Made by a program: the position numbers and the translations under genes. Source: Moniliella sp. 'wahieum' (Eukaryota > Basidiomycota > Moniliellomycetes > Moniliellales > Moniliellaceae). Taken from it: a DNA stretch of 64,000 bases. Shown here in pieces: positions 39,439 through 54,088 of this stretch. Below the pieces are notes generated by a model, which saw only the letters and a list, made by a program, of their open reading frames with translations, made no database searches and was not told the origin of the DNA. How positions within the stretch are numbered: position 1 is the first letter of the stretch; every line of letters starts with the position of its first letter. The stretch spans positions 434,001 to 498,000 of the forward strand of contig RSEE01000052.1 in the NCBI GenBank assembly GCA_003971905.1, written 5' to 3'.

Positions 39439-39921
39439 GGCGGAGGGGTGGGGGGCACAGGCGGCACCGGGTGGTGGTTGCAGCTGCGTCTACTCTTACA
39501 GCAATCCGCCTGGGCTTTCAGCTGGCGACGCTCAGCCACTAGTCGCTCGCTTGCGCAGCAGCCTGCCGCCATCACGTGACCTGTCCACGCTGTCCCGGCG
39601 ACCGCCTTGAAGCTTGAAGCTTGATTAACGATGCTCCGCACGGCCACCCCCCACCACACGCCTATCGCCCACACCAACCAGCTACTAAGCCACAGCACAT
39701 CGTATTCGACGCAAGCACGCCTGGGCAAAAGGAAGCAGCAGACGGCGGGAAAAAAAACTAAGGGGGTCAAGAAGAAGCACGACCAGGAGCGATAAAGCAC
39801 GGAAGAACAACAAGACACCAGCAACGAGTGAGGGACTGGCTGGTTCAAACCAGGACGAGGCGGGAGGGGGTGGGGGGAACGATCGCAAATCACAACGCAA
39901 GCACATTCGCAGGCTTGGCAC
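39439..39921. other. Intergenic region upstream of the vWA gene
   Basis: Between the beta-tubulin stop and the vWA start. Carries an AAGCTT heptad array at 39610-39629, one of few inside the gene-dense block. Confidence 0.6.
39610..39629. repeat. Heptad array, AAGCTT core (spacer G)
   Basis: Two AAGCTT+G units followed by ATTAAC, which keeps the A-NNNN frame with a different core. Confidence 0.8.
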
Positions 39922-41401
<1,480 letters not shown>

Positions 41402-43416
41402 GGTTGGTGGAGGAAGGGAGGCGGGGGTCGGGAGGGGGGGGGGAAGAGCACTTGGTGGTAGCAGGAGGCCAAGAGCACCGCCAACCGCACCGGCGCCATC
41501 GGGCCAACGGGGCAACGCGGTCGCGCGCACACGCGGCCACGCGGCGGACACTGCCCGGGTGCGGCAGCCGCGCTGCACCTTCGCGGGCGCAGCGGCAGTC
41601 TGGCGCCTCGTGTTGATGTCCCGCTGGCATGCGGGCAGCGCCCCAGCCGCACAGTGGCGTGGTGCGAAGGCGACGCGCTGGCAGGGGGGCAGTGCTACGT
41701 CGCGCGTTTTTTTTTCGGCCTGGGCGCTGCGCCCTCGCCCCGCCGCCGCACGTGATCAAGCATGGCGTCGGCTGCCCCGTCCTTTCGCAAAGCCTTTCGG
41801 CCCGCAGCGGCAGGCTGGAGCCGAGAGGAGGGAAGCACACCGCCTGGCTCTGCCCCATGGGGACCCACCAGCAATCAGACGTGCGGTCGGAGAGAGGCAT
41901 ATCTGACAAAGTGCGCTTGTAGATTGAATATTGACGGCAAGGGCCCGTCCGATCAGACAGTGGTTTGCCTTGACTCTCTGGGATCCAACTGCTCTTTTTG
42001 CTTGCTACAGGATCCAAGGAAACACCACAGTTTGGATATCCAGTGCCATCACACGCGCTCACGGTCACTTGCTGTCGCATCCTTTTCTTTCTTATGCTGC
42101 GCACCGGCTGGACACAGCCCAAGGGAGGGTCATAAGGGTCTTCCCTGTCAGTTGGGGTCCTCTCGTCTTCAACTGGGTGGGAGACTACTAGCCAGCACTG
42201 TGTATGGACAGAGCTAACACTCTATCTCTGTTGCGATAGACCCTAGAGGTGTGTATGTGGGTGTGGATTCCTTGGCAAGGATTAGGCGAAAGGGTCCAAA
42301 AAGGGGGTGGAACATGCTGCCTGGTGGTGCACCAGGACAGAATGGGCGTGATCCATCTCGGGGCATAGTAGCACATTAAGCTACCACAAGTGTCTGTACT
42401 CCGATCGTGCCGCGTGTCAATCGCATAATGCATCGGGGTATTGTCGTGCTCGCTTCTCCAGAAGCGAGTTCTCCCCGGCGCAATAACGAAGGTCGAAGGG
42501 CAGAGAAGGGCACCGTTGGAAGCTTGGCCGCATTAACAAGGAAGCCAAAAGTCAGGCGGGAGCGCAACAGCATCATATACAGTGACTCTGCACCGTCCAC
42601 GGCCGAGAGGTACACTCGCACCATGCCGTGAAGGATCATCAACAACCGTAGTGCGCACCGGGAGTCCCACCCCTACACTACCTGGATGCCCAGGTTCTTC
42701 CTCGCCTCAAAACGCAAAGGTATAGCCAACTGGGCATACGCAGCCCCCTTCCTCTTTTGTGTTATAACTCCTCATGGAGCGGTGAAGGAGAGAGAGTGTC
42801 AAACGGAACGGTCAGGTTGGATTTGGCTCAGCGGAGTCCAAGCTGATGATGCGAACCGACTGAGTGGGCAGGGCCATTTCATGTGCTGCTCAAATACCTT
42901 TTCCATGGCCTGTAATATCCGTGCCGGATGCTCCGCTTCAAAAGGGACTTGCGTATCTTTCGGGATATCCAACACCAAAGCTAGGCCACAGCTACGTCAC
43001 CAAACGACTGCCTAACCCTTCAAGACACAGGAACGGTGGGCCCGGCAAAACCGGCATCTGGCCCCGCATATAGACGGGGTTGGTACTGAGAAACTGGCCG
43101 AGTGAACACCCCGTGTCGGGGTGCAGGAGTAACCCATCACTCTAAAGGAAGCGGATTGGGCAAAGTCGCATTCTCATCGTGAGAGGCACTGGTGGCTACT
43201 GAGAGAGCGGGGAGAGGTACTGTGTACCAGATTATATCACTTTCACCACTGCTTCAGCTGGGGCTTTGCCTCCACTCACCCCCGCATGCTGCGCTAAGCT
43301 ACGCACCCCTCCCCCTCAGCCGCAGCCCCGCACGTGGACAGGGTGGGAAGACGATTGGATTGCGAAAGAGATGGTCCTACCGCCACGCAGCGCAGTGCAC
43401 AGACCCTTTCACCCCT
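41402..43416. other. No supported gene (2 kb between beta-tubulin and cue5)
   Basis: The first 350 bp are the beta-tubulin promoter side. The rest has several short open frames (for example 42686-43015) with no domain I can name. It may be degenerate element DNA, but I found no motif to show this. Confidence 0.45.
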
Positions 43417-44906
43417 CTACTCCTCATCCTCAAATGGGTTGGCCACATACTCCAAGTCGTCCGAGTTGTCATCATCGTCCTTCTCGTCCACCCCAGCCAC
43501 GCCCAGGCCAGCCCCGAGCGCCGCGCCTGCTGCGCCTGCCGCGCCCGCCGATCCTGCCCCGGCCGCAGCCTGGCTCACCCCCTTGGTCCCCGCAGGAGCA
43601 GGCGACGCCTTGGCAGGCGGTGTGGGGCTAGCGTCCTGGGCCCGAGGCGCCGACGGCAACGGTTTGCTTACCTCGCGCGCTGGGCCGCAGTCTCTGTCCC
43701 CTGGACAGGGTCCAGAGACCAGGCCGAGCGCAGATCCTTGGAGGGCGTAGGTGGTCCGCGCGGGGACGCAGCCCCACTCGATACACGCGTGATCGCAGTC
43801 AGATCCCCTTGTCGAGTGGACGAGATCGGCATCGGAGCTGTGGGCCAGCACCGGGTCCGCGTCGGCGGCCACCCAGTTAGCGTGAGGCGCAGGTGGGACG
43901 CAGCCTGGGCCGTGGTGGCGGACGTAGGTGGGGACAGGGTGGTGTGGGATGCAGGCTCGGCTGCCTCCGCACTTCTCCGCCGTCGAGACGAGGTAGCCAT
44001 CCGGCCAAGCCACCGGAACTCTCCTTGCTCTGTTCGACCAGCGCTTGCGCGCGCGCACGCAGCGCCGAAAACGTCGAAACGGCCCGTGCGAATCCCTCTG
44101 CGCTCCGCCCTTCTGGTCAGTATTCTTCACATTTCCTTTTGTGCCTCCACGCCATCCAAGCCGTACGTACCCTCGGCCACACGGCTCGCGTTGTCTGCAA
44201 ACTTGTCCAACTCGTCCACCCAATCGGGACCTTGGTCTGCATCCTCGGCCCGAGCCGCAGCAAGCGAACTTGCCGCGGGGTGGGGCGCTTCGCCGGGCGC
44301 GCGGCGCACACGCGGCTGGTACGCCAAGTTGGTTGCGTCGTACCTCCTCTCTGCAGCGGGGCCGGACCGGGGCTGCGACGCGCAGCATGCTCTTGTTCCT
44401 CCAACATCAGCGCGCGCGCCAACGCTTCGTCATTCGCCGTTTCCGCACCTCGTTCCTCGGCCGGAATGTGCGTGCGCGAAAAGGAGAGTAACACCTGCAC
44501 CGCCTCGTCCGCGTCCCCCACAGCCGCCAACACATCCTGCACCGTCTCCCGTGGTAGGTCAGGGAACATCGACGCCAAGATGCTCAGTGGCGACTCGTCT
44601 GCCGCCGCGCGGCTGGGGCTCAGAGGACTCTGGGCAGGGCGGGTGCCGGCGCGGGAGGGATGGCGGGCAGGTCGGCAGCCGCAGGCACACCGGGGGGGCG
44701 GCCGCTGCGTCTGCCTTTGTGAGCACCTGGGGTTTAGGCGAGGCAGGCGCGGGCGCGGTGGGGGCGTCCGCGGCAGCGGCGGTGTCCGGCGCAGCGTCCG
44801 CGACGACGGGGCGAGCGGGCGAGGCGGGCTGGGTGTCGCCGAGCGTGGGCTTGGCGGGCTGGGCGTCGTCGAGCGTGAGCTTGGCGAGCTCGTCGGCGGA
44901 CGACAT
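43417..44906 (-). CDS. cue5: CUE-domain ubiquitin-binding protein, Cue5-like
   Basis: Cue5 links ubiquitinated cargo to autophagy in yeast. The start MSSADELAKLTLDDAQP leads into an Ala/Pro-rich region. The CUE domain reads SPLSILASMFPDLPRETVQD, VLAAVGDADEAVQVLLSFS (about 44600-44480), with the M-F-P motif and the terminal L-L of ubiquitin-binding CUEs. After it come DEALARALMLEEQEHAAR (helical) and PDWVDELDKFADNASRVAEG. An intron at 44113-44170 (GTACGTAC donor, TACTGACCAG acceptor) precedes the second exon. The protein ends DDLEYVANPFEDEE; a similar acidic NPFED ending is typical of this family in basidiomycetes as I recall it. I did not find a clear W-x-x-L Atg8-binding motif. Frames change several times. 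Confidence 0.8.
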
Positions 44907-45089
44907 GGTGGTGGTGCGGCTGGCGTCTGCGGCCTGGGTCTGAATCTGAGATCTGACGCCCGACGACTCAGGAACCGGACAGCTGCGAGACTACGACGCA
45001 CACTGGCCCTGTGCCCGGCGGCCTCTACGCGACGCTATTGTGACACGCCGCCTCGTAGGTAGCTAGTAGCTAGGGATTAAGGATTGGCG

Positions 45090-48000
45090 CTACTCCTGCG
45101 CCGGCGGACGCCACTGGAGGCGGCGCCCCGCCTCGTACAAGTCCTCCAGCACGTCGTGCAGCCCGCCCGAGCGCTCGAGGTGCTCGTACATCCGGTACAG
45201 CTGCAGCGCCGCCGACGCATCCTCAATCGAGTCGTGCCCCGCCCACGACGGCGACGCGTGCGCCGACGACGACGCCGCCTCGTCCTTCTCCTCGTCCTTC
45301 CCGGTCCTGGATGAAGCGCCGCAGCAGGAACCACGTGAGGAACTTGAGCGACACTTTGCGGTGCACGCCCGGGTAGCGGTACAGGTCCACCGTGTCCACC
45401 ACCTGCTCCGGCGGCACAAACAGGTTATGATGCGGAAGTCCTTGCTCAGCCCGTGCCAATAAACCGCGACCCAGGTCCACCAGCGCACGCAGCTTCTTGT
45501 ACGCCACCTTGAGCGGGACCAAGGTGTGCGGCGACGTCTGCACCGACGGTCCCCCGGCGGATCCCGCTGAACTGCGTCAGGTAGTCCACCACCGCCGCGC
45601 TCGTCTCAATGTGATCGTCCAAAAACGGCTCTTCCTCCTCCGCCTCGTCCGCACCAGGACGCTTCCATCCACGCACCACCGAGATGCGCGCCGGCGACAG
45701 AAGCACCGGTCGGAGGAGCGACTTGGTGCCATCCGAATGCACCTCGGTCTCTCCAGCCGGAGCGCGACAAAACTCCGCGTCGATCGCCACTTCCAGCGGC
45801 GGAGACGGCGCGTCGACGGCAGGAAGTCCTCCGGTAGCAGAGGCCGGTGGCGCATCAATCGGCCGTCGATGAGGTGCCATGTTAAAGTCGCGGCACAGGA
45901 TCGAAGGATCGATCTTGGTACTGAGCTGGGTCAGATCCGCATCCCGCTCCGTCGGAGACGGCAGCGGCGAATGCACCTTTTCGAAAAACAGCACCGACGG
46001 CACTTCATTCATGCACCGACAAGGCTCGCTCTGAGGTACGGGCTTGACCAAAAAGTCGTTGAACAGCACCCAGTCTCCCTCGGCCTTGGGCGCCAACGGG
46101 CGCAGGGCGCAGGAGCAGAGCCCTTGACGTGTCCCGCGGGCGTGTCCGAGGTACGGACAAAGGTGACCAGATGCGGCGCCTCTTTTTCTGCCTGCACTGG
46201 GCCACCATCGAGCGCAGCACGTACCGCACATACAGCGGCGGAGGCGGCGTATCCCCATACACGGGCTTCGTATCAATCGTCTCGCCCACCACATTGATGT
46301 CAAACATCGGAGGTAAGTAGGGTCGTGGGGGCGTACCATCCTGCAGCGTGCCGGGACCAAGCCCAGCGTCGCAGCAAAGGAGGATGGCACCGTCCTGGAC
46401 CCGGCAAGCCAATAGGAGAACGCATCCAGCGAGTTGATCCCGCATGGATGGCGAACAGCGGCGGCAGCGAATCGTTCGAGCCCAGCACCCTGCGCGTTCG
46501 TACCGCGCATGAGGCGTCTGGCACACCCGACATAGCATCTTGGCAATCACGGGGCGTGTGAGCGAGTGGCGTAAGACCGAGGCAAAGTCCGACGGTTGCT
46601 GCACTTCGTTCGACAGGGCCTGCACATGTGCGCGGTTGGGTCAATCAAAAAATCCACCCAATGCGAGAAAGGGCAACGTACTTTGCGAGGGTAGATTAGG
46701 TCACAGACTAAGGAAGAGGAATCTCGCTCCCCCGAAATGTAGCAGGTGCCGCAGGTGGATTTAGTGAGCGCGCGAATGGAAAACAAGCGTTTGATCAAGT
46801 TGGCTTCGACTTGGTCCGCGTCCGGTCGCCCGGATCGGTGGACGAGACAGGAAGAAAAGGCCCAATGCCGGCCTCGGTTGCAAACGTGTCCAGGAAAAGC
46901 AAATTAAGTTTCTGGTTCAGGTGAGCATACGCGACTTGCGCGGGCGCGGCCATGGCAGCTGGCGGGGGCCCGTCCTCGGGATCTTGGAGACCAAGATGCG
47001 TGACGGAGGAGAGGTGCCAAATGCGCGGTACAGGTTCGACGCTTGGCAATTCGCCCCCTTGGCGTCGGTAAGCATGCGGAATAGGAAGCCAGCCTCACAC
47101 AACAAACAATCTTCCCGGGGACAGTCGACCGTGGTGTGGGCCTGGGCAAGGTGGCGAAGCGGGAAGAGATAATGAGGGCTTGAACAAGGCTGTTGGCATA
47201 GGAATGGCGAATGTGCGTCTCCAAGCCCGAGTAGTGCGTCTTGTTGTACAGCCCAAAATCAAAGTCCTCAATGCCAAATTTGCTGTACTGGATCGTCTGC
47301 GTACGGTAGTAGGCGGCATGGCAGCCCGGCGCCAGCAGCAGGAGCGTCGGCATCGGTCGCCAATCCGGTAGACGGGTCGGAGCTGGGGGTCTCCCCGGAC
47401 CCCGATCGGAGCTTGGTCTGTTCCGATCGGAACAGGGGCACGGCTCCACCCGTTGCCGGCGTGCGGTCGACAACAACGTTCCTCTTGCCTTGGAGCGAAC
47501 GTGGGACTTGGCCAAAAAGTTCCCGTCCAAGCTCCGCATGGTGGAGATGAGCTTGGCATCCACCTTGGGGGGTGGGGTGAAGAGGGGCGACAGTCGCGTC
47601 CCCATCACCTCAAGAGGGGTGTACGAAAGCAGGCGCTCCGCATAAAACGGCATGCCACGTTGGACAGAGGCGTGTCTGCGTTCCATTGAATCACGGGCGG
47701 CCAAGGGAAGGTCCGGAATGACGGGCGGATCCGAGTCGTACGCATTGAACCGCAGTCCGGGCGTCGTGTCGGGATTGGCCGACGACCAAAGTTTGACCGT
47801 TCCGTCCTGGCAGCCAAAGGCAATGTAGTCCCCCGTAGGAGCCATGGCCAAGGCCGAGACGGAGGAGTTGGTCTGATGTGGTGGAAGATGATTGACCCGG
47901 GCTGCCCGAATCCACAATCTGGAACAGACCCGTCGGCCCGGCAACGACCACGGTGCCGACAGAGGGTGGATGGCCAGGTACGCCGGCCCGCCGGGCGCAG

Positions 48001-48832
48001 CAAACGGGACGGACGCCAAGGAGCGGAAGGAACGCATGTCGGTCACCTTGACAAACGGCTCGGCCACGGGGTGGCCCAGACGAATGGTCCAGCCCACCGA
48101 GTAGACCAAGTTGCCCTCGGCCGCCAAGTCGATCAGCCCGCCGGGGTGGGACGCCATGCGGTGCACCGAGCGCAGCGTGCGCGGGTCGCGGAACTGCAGC
48201 TGGCCGACTGAGTGCCGGAAACAATGTAGCGCCCGGCGCTGCGCATGTGCGTAATGGGCGCGTCCGACTCGGCAGGAACCTTGTTGACCACACGCCCGCT
48301 CGACTTGGCCACCGCCAGCAGCACGTCGTCGGGGCCGGGGCCGGCGGAGGAGGAAGCAGCCAGCTGGTACGACGCGCGGCCGCGATCAGCTCGCTGGCGC
48401 CGGCGGGACCATTGTCGCACATGGCGGCGAGGCGGAGCGAAGGCACGCCAGCCTCGGCGGTGGAGACGGACCAGCGGGCGACGCCGCGGCGGTGGGCGGC
48501 ATGGATGCCGCGCGGGCTGGCACTGAACATGAGGCGCTCGTCGGGCAGGATGGGAGACGGGCGCGTGGGGGAGCGCAACGACGGGTCGGGCGTGCTCGCG
48601 CGGGCGGTGGGCAGCGAGGAAGCGCGTGTAGGGCTCGAGGGTCGAGCCAAAGTAGCTGGACGCGGCCGTCGGCATCGGCGGCCCAGAGCAGCTCGGAGGG
48701 GGGTCGAAGGCGGTGCAGGTGATGGGCGGCAGGGCGGCGGCGGCGGCCTGGCTCGGGCGCGCCGGGACGGAGGGGCGGGCCGGCGGCGGCGGCACACTCG
48801 GCCCAGCCATCGACGCCGAGCGCAGCTTGCAT
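45090..48832 (-). CDS. pan2: PAN2, catalytic subunit of the poly(A)-nuclease deadenylation complex
   Basis: Shortens mRNA poly(A) tails together with Pan3. The start MQAALGVDGWAEC (48832) is followed by the N-terminal WD40-like region (SELLWAADADGRVQ, FGSTLEPYTRFLAAH, then an ALAMAPTGDYIAFGCQDG repeat). A pseudo-peptidase (UCH-like) middle follows, with ALSNEVQQPSDFASVLRHSL. An intron at 46620-46681 (GTACGTTG donor, ATTGAC branch, GCAG acceptor) lies just before that motif. The C-terminal DEDD exonuclease has VAIDAEFC (D and E), SDGTKSLLRPVLLSPARISV, PHTLVPLKVAYKKL and HDSIEDASAALQLY (last D), ending QWRPPAQE at 45090. A start upstream of 48832 is possible but has no support. Over ten frame changes. 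Confidence 0.92.
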
Positions 48833-49237
48833 GGCGTCGGCGCTCGGATCGCTGCTCTCGGCGCTCGCAGCCTCCGACGCGTCCCGCCCGAGGAGAGGTC
48901 TGCTGGGCGACGGGGGGGGGCGGTGGTTGCTTATGTCAGCCCGGTGCAGTAGGGTTGGGCAATGGGGATGGCTGACGTCATCGTCCGTCACGTGCCCATT
49001 GGATCACGTGGTCCATGAGGTCCCGGCCCTCCCCCGGCCCGGTTGGCCCGGTGGCCGGGGGCCCGCTGTCTTGGACGGCCTCTCTCGCGGCCTGCCACCC
49101 CACCGCATCCCGGCGGGACGGGTGGAGTTGGCCTGAGGCCGTCGGCCTCGGGGCGTGGCGAGACTGCCAGCCACGACGACGCCGGCGTCCATCCCCACCA
49201 CCACCACCACCATCAGCAACCCCCCCCCCCCCCCACC
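48833..49237. promoter_or_regulatory. Divergent promoter region between pan2 and leu5
   Basis: About 405 bp between opposite starts. A CAC/CAT-rich stretch and a C15 run (49220-49234) lie directly before the proposed leu5 ATG. Confidence 0.45.
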
Positions 49238-50666
49238 ATGGTTGCGCCTCCGCCTCTGCTCGAGGTCGCCTGCCACTCGATGTGCGCAACCCCGCGCTCT
49301 GTGAGACGGACCAGGTCCATGGCCCCCGAAGCGGTCCAGGACATTGAGGCTGAGTTCCACGGCCTCCATGCCCCTCCGCGCCCCCGCGCTGTAGGAAACG
49401 AGGGCAGCCTGCGGCGCCACCTTGGACACTCCGACAGCTGTCTGTCGAGCGCGCCGGAGGACAAGACCTCCCTTTCCTACGTCTTCGCTCGGGACTGGCC
49501 GGGGGCATCGCTGGTGTGCGGCCAAGACGAGTGTCGCTCCGCTGGATCGCATCAAGATCCTGTTCCAAGCGCGCAACCCTGACTTTTCAGCGTATGCCGG
49601 GCGCTGACTGGGGTCGTGTACGCGGCGAGGGATATTGTGCAAACGCAAGGCGCTGGTGCCTTGTTCCAAGGCACAGTGCCACCTTGCTCCGCTTTCCCTC
49701 GCTGCGATCAAATACATGGCCCCCGACAAGCTCCATTTCCTCCTCATGCCCACCGAGGACAAGGAGACTCGACTCGTCTCTTCCTCGCTGGCTCGGCCTC
49801 GGGTGTGCTCTCCGTCTTGTGCACCTACCCGCTCGAACATTCGCGTTCGCTTGGCGTTTGAAACCAAGCGCCACCATCGCATGGCGACCTGCTCCGCATC
49901 GTCCGCACCATCTACGCGAGGGCTCTACCGCCGCGTCCTTTTAGGGTGATGTGCGGAAAAGAGACAGGTGCACATACCGGCCCGTGGGCACACCCATCTT
50001 CCTCCCACCACCGCTGTCCATATACCAACAGCACGCATGGTCTTCTCGGCCGCATCCGCGCCCACGTTTCCAGGAACGCACGTACCAGCGCCCAGCATGT
50101 CGTTGGCACCTCGGGTCTCCGGCCACCTCCATCCAAACATACGGCTGTCGCGAGCCAGGAGATGTGACTCACTTCCCCCTCCTCAAATCTATCGTGGCTT
50201 AGCGTCACGGTCATGGGCATGATCCCATACGCAGGCACCGCGTTCCTCGTCTTTGGCCGGACCAAAAACGGGCTCCATGCGTATTTGCCACGGAGAACCG
50301 ACGAAGGATCCAACCAGCAAGACGGTGCAAGATCTGGTGGCCGGCGGTATTGCTGGAGCCATCTCGCAAACGGCTGCCTACCCATTTGAAGTCATTCGTC
50401 GATGCCAACAGATCGGGGGCAAGACGAGGCCCACGGAGCTAGTCGGGAATTGGCGAAACGGCTCGATGGATTTATCGCACGTCGGGCTGGCGCGGGTTTT
50501 ACGTTGGCTTGAGCATTGGCATGTTAAGGTGATGCCCATGACGGCTGTCAGGTACGTTCTCCCTCTCACTTTTCCTCCATCTGCTTGGCGAGGGCTAGCG
50601 CTAACCTGCCGATTTCGTCTTAGCTTTACTACTTGGCTGGCAGTGAAACGCCAGATGGGCATCTGA
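49238..50666 (+). CDS. leu5: Mitochondrial carrier, Leu5-like coenzyme A transporter
   Basis: Inner-membrane carrier likely importing CoA into the matrix. Three carrier repeats are seen. Repeat 1 has [17 protein letters not shown] after AGGIAGC (about 49490-49580); repeat 2 has [20 protein letters not shown] and then [10 protein letters not shown] (49785-49870); repeat 3 has [20 protein letters not shown] and IRRCQQIGG (50330-50415). The PxD/ExxR-type signatures (P-L-D-R, P-L-E-H-I-R, P-F-E-V-I-R-R) fit SLC25. YRG followed by [19 protein letters not shown] (50190-50255) needs one extra T to stay in frame. At least one intron lies between 49945 and 50170, and one at about 50550-50625 ending CTTAG. 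The KTSVAPLDR form and the VMPMTAVSF ending favour Leu5/SLC25A16 over other carriers. The start is uncertain. Confidence 0.8.
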
Positions 50667-53600
50667 ACGTTTAACCCGTTGCATTGGCCCCCTATCGCCA
50701 ACGAGAGGTCCGAGCATGTGGCCACCAACCAGCTATATAATACGCACAACCCGGTCGATCTCTGCATTCCTTCGCGCGCTCTGCCCTTGCCATGGCCTAC
50801 AGCAGCCCACCCTCGCTGACATGTTGTTCGCTTGAGGACACGAGGCTCTGGACACGCGCCTCACTCCCCGTCTTTCCCCCTGTACTGTACGGCACTCCGC
50901 CCTGGCGGTACCCCCCACCTTGACAAGCAGACCAGACATCTCGTGTCAGTGTACTTTCCTCCTGGGTCATGCTTCGCTTGTCTTCTGGACACTGCAGGAT
51001 GGGACATTATAGGCATGAACCCATGACCGTCGGGCACAGCCGTCTTTCCTCACTTTTGTTTTACTGTGCACCTTCGTTCATCGCTCACCTTGCACCGAGA
51101 GGGGGTCTATAATACACCGTACTCACCAGCGTCTTCAGGGGCCGCAGCTTCTTATACTTTGATTGCATATTGCGTTGCACCACGCAGATTTTTTTCGTGC
51201 CATCTTCCTTCGGATGGTCAGTTTCGTAGGTAACCAGGGGACAGCTTTGTGCTAGGTTGAAAAAACGTGAAACAGGGGAGGCACGGTGCGGGATCAAAAC
51301 CATCGACCCCGGTGGCCCGGTGGTCAACGGGCCAATGGTGGAGAGAGACGGAGAGGAGGCTTTCGGGAAGCTAGTACGAATCTCGTCAAGCGGGTGCAAG
51401 ACCATTCCCTGGTGGCCCCATCATTTGCGCCCATCATTTGCTAGGATACCTGTCGTTGTCGCTCTGCGCGCCACGAACGCCAATCCAACAAAACCTATAT
51501 GACCTTGAACAACTACTAAGAGATTCATTCTCTGCCACGCGCGATTCCTTATCCCTAGGGCGTGTTTTCCCTCGCCGTTAACTGGGACGAAAAACATCAA
51601 GCAGTGCAAAGCGCCACAAAGTCAGCACCATCGGGGTACTCAATTCTTCTGCCACGGCGCGAGCTGATTCGTCGTCCAACACAGCTCAGGACGCGGTACG
51701 AATCCATTTTGACTGAGCCCAGACAGTTTCGCTTCTGAGGACGAAGCTCGTTGCTGTGGCTCAGAGGTCCAAACTCACTTCTCGGCACAACAGGACAACT
51801 TGCGTACGATGCATGCCCCTTGCTCACCTCGGTTGGCTACTGATCGTGCAAGGCGTGACCGACTCGACGTTCTAGCAGCTCGCAGCTTGTTGTGCTTCTC
51901 TGCAGTGCGCGAGCACCTCACCGTCGCCAAAGGAAATGACCACCGAACCCACCACTGCGCCCGAACGATTCGCAACTAACTATGTTCACGAGCGTGGCGG
52001 ATTGATTATGGATTGTGAACTCACCGCGATGATCTTGACTTGTCGCCGAACGAGTTCTCTTCGTCATGAACCAGACCACCACAGAGGCACCTCGAAGAAA
52101 ACCGTGCTGCCGCAGCGGCGGTAGCCCGTACCACTCTGCAGGAGGCCAAACTGGTGGCCAAGCACACCGTGCGCATTGCAGCCTTAATTGATTTTGGCCG
52201 CGATCGCCACGGACCGTGATGCTCGAGTATGGTGGAACGGCCGCGTCTGTGAAGCTACTCGGACTGTACTTAGGTGTCAAAACTCCAGCAGTCCGAGGGT
52301 ACGTCGTCCCTGGCTAGAGTCAGGCCGAGCCAAGTTCATGCGCGAGGGCGACGCGCTGCGCGCTGGCATCTGGCGGTTTCTGCGCGGGATGAAAGACCTG
52401 ACGTGATGACGGTGCCGTTATGCCGTAGTACCCGTGCACTGCGTCTGATACCCCAGTGTCGGTGCCCACCGTGTGTTGGGTCTCGGGCTTGTTAGCAATC
52501 GTTTGCCTATGCTCGCACCCAGGCCAACGCGGCCCCCCAGACTCATGGTCTTGCACCTGGTCGTCGACACATGGCCTCCCTGGTGTACTTGGTCCCCATA
52601 TTGATGCGAGAAAGGATGCGCTGTGCCAGTTAACCAACTAGCGGGGTGTTGGTTCATCGACGCTCTGCTGCTATCGCTTTCCGAGAAAACCACAGCACTG
52701 CCCGGGTCGACTAACCCGATCGAGGGCAAGCGGGCCCGAGTTTGCTCGCTGGTTCCTTCGAATTATGAACCTGTCCCGACTCCGACGCCGGTTTTCGCTA
52801 CAAAGCAATGCACTTTCATTCCTGATTCACTTACACCTCTCTGGGGCCGGGAGTGGACTGTGCCCGCCGCGCTACGACGATTGCGGCTGCGCGGCACGTC
52901 GCGTCACTTGAGTTTATGGTGTGTTTGGCGTATGGGGGAATGCCGTGTCTTCCCTCTGGCGCGGTAGTCGACAACAAAAGAAAGTTGAGACAAAGTGTCG
53001 TGTTGTGTGTGGCAGTCGTCGTCGTATAGTTGCCCGTTCTTTTCCCACAGACTAATTTCTTCTCTATGTTCCCTCTTTTCCAAATGTCTTTTGTTTTTTC
53101 TCTCTGGCCTTGGTCTTGGTCTCGCCTCTCTTTCCCCCCTTCCTTTCCCCTCTTCGTTTCTTTGGTATACTACACCTACAATCTCACATACTATCTGTCA
53201 CGGGCTGTACGGAGCTCACCCAGGTTTGTGGGATGCAGTCCCTTTTAACACGGAAGAAGAGACTTCCGGTAGTTTCGTGCTTGAGCTGCCACAATAGTTG
53301 TTGGATCCGAGTGGGGCTCGGGACAAGGAGGTTGGTTTCTCGGCGTATGTAGTATTGATCGTGGATGAAGCCTTCAGTGGATTTTCTCATCAGGACTTGG
53401 GCACGCGGAGAGGAAGCTGGGGCTGGACTGGGAAAGGATTCAGCGTGGAGAGGCCCCGCGCCGTATTGGGGCTGGCTCCCGGGGCTAGTGGTAATCAAAT
53501 CTCTGGAAATCGGCAGGTGGTGAACAGAACAATGACAGAATAAGAGTTGGTGAAAATGAAAGGCGGGGAAAGATCCCCTCCCACATCACCGGGGGTGCCA

Positions 53601-54060
53601 GCTATACTCGATGATCTAAAAGGGAAAATAGAAGCAATAGAAAGCTAGGAGGGATTCACGGCGTATAAGAAACTAATATGGGAGACGGCGGCTAGTGGTT
53701 GTGTCAGTTGATTGAAGAGTGGAGGGAGCACGAAGTCGAGCACCAAGTCGAGCACCAAGTCGGACAACAGTTTGAAGGCAAGTGATTGAAGCCAAAAAAG
53801 GTGAGCACCGGAAAAGAGACCAAGCAAAAGCTACTAAGCAAGCCTCAAGCAACGTAAACGCCATCGAGTGAGTTACTCTATCTTACCACATGCATCACAC
53901 AGCTCATGCAAAGGACCACAACCGCCCGCTGCAAATGCATTCGCTGCTTCACATGTGCATTGATACACTAAGTGCCCACCCCCGGCCACTTCGTCCGGGC
54001 GGGAATCGGGGTGACAGGAGTGCATAGATTGAGCGTTCAGGGTTCAGAGACTGAGACGTG

Positions 54061-54088
54061 TGTACTGAGTACTGAGTACTGAGTACTG
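54061..54088. repeat. Heptad array, AGTACT core (spacer G), four units
   Basis: TGTACT+G followed by three perfect AGTACT+G units. Confidence 0.9.

Noticed and set aside
42686-43015. A 109-residue frame in the tubulin/cue5 gap, possibly retroelement-derived
   Set aside because: I compared it with Copia and Gypsy motifs and found none convincing.
43192-44943. A 583-residue plus-strand open frame
   Set aside because: Antisense to cue5, low complexity (Arg/Ala/Ser), no domain.
51085-51405. A minus-strand frame ending in a splice-donor-like sequence
   Set aside because: No second exon, no known domain, and no start context; not enough to call a gene.
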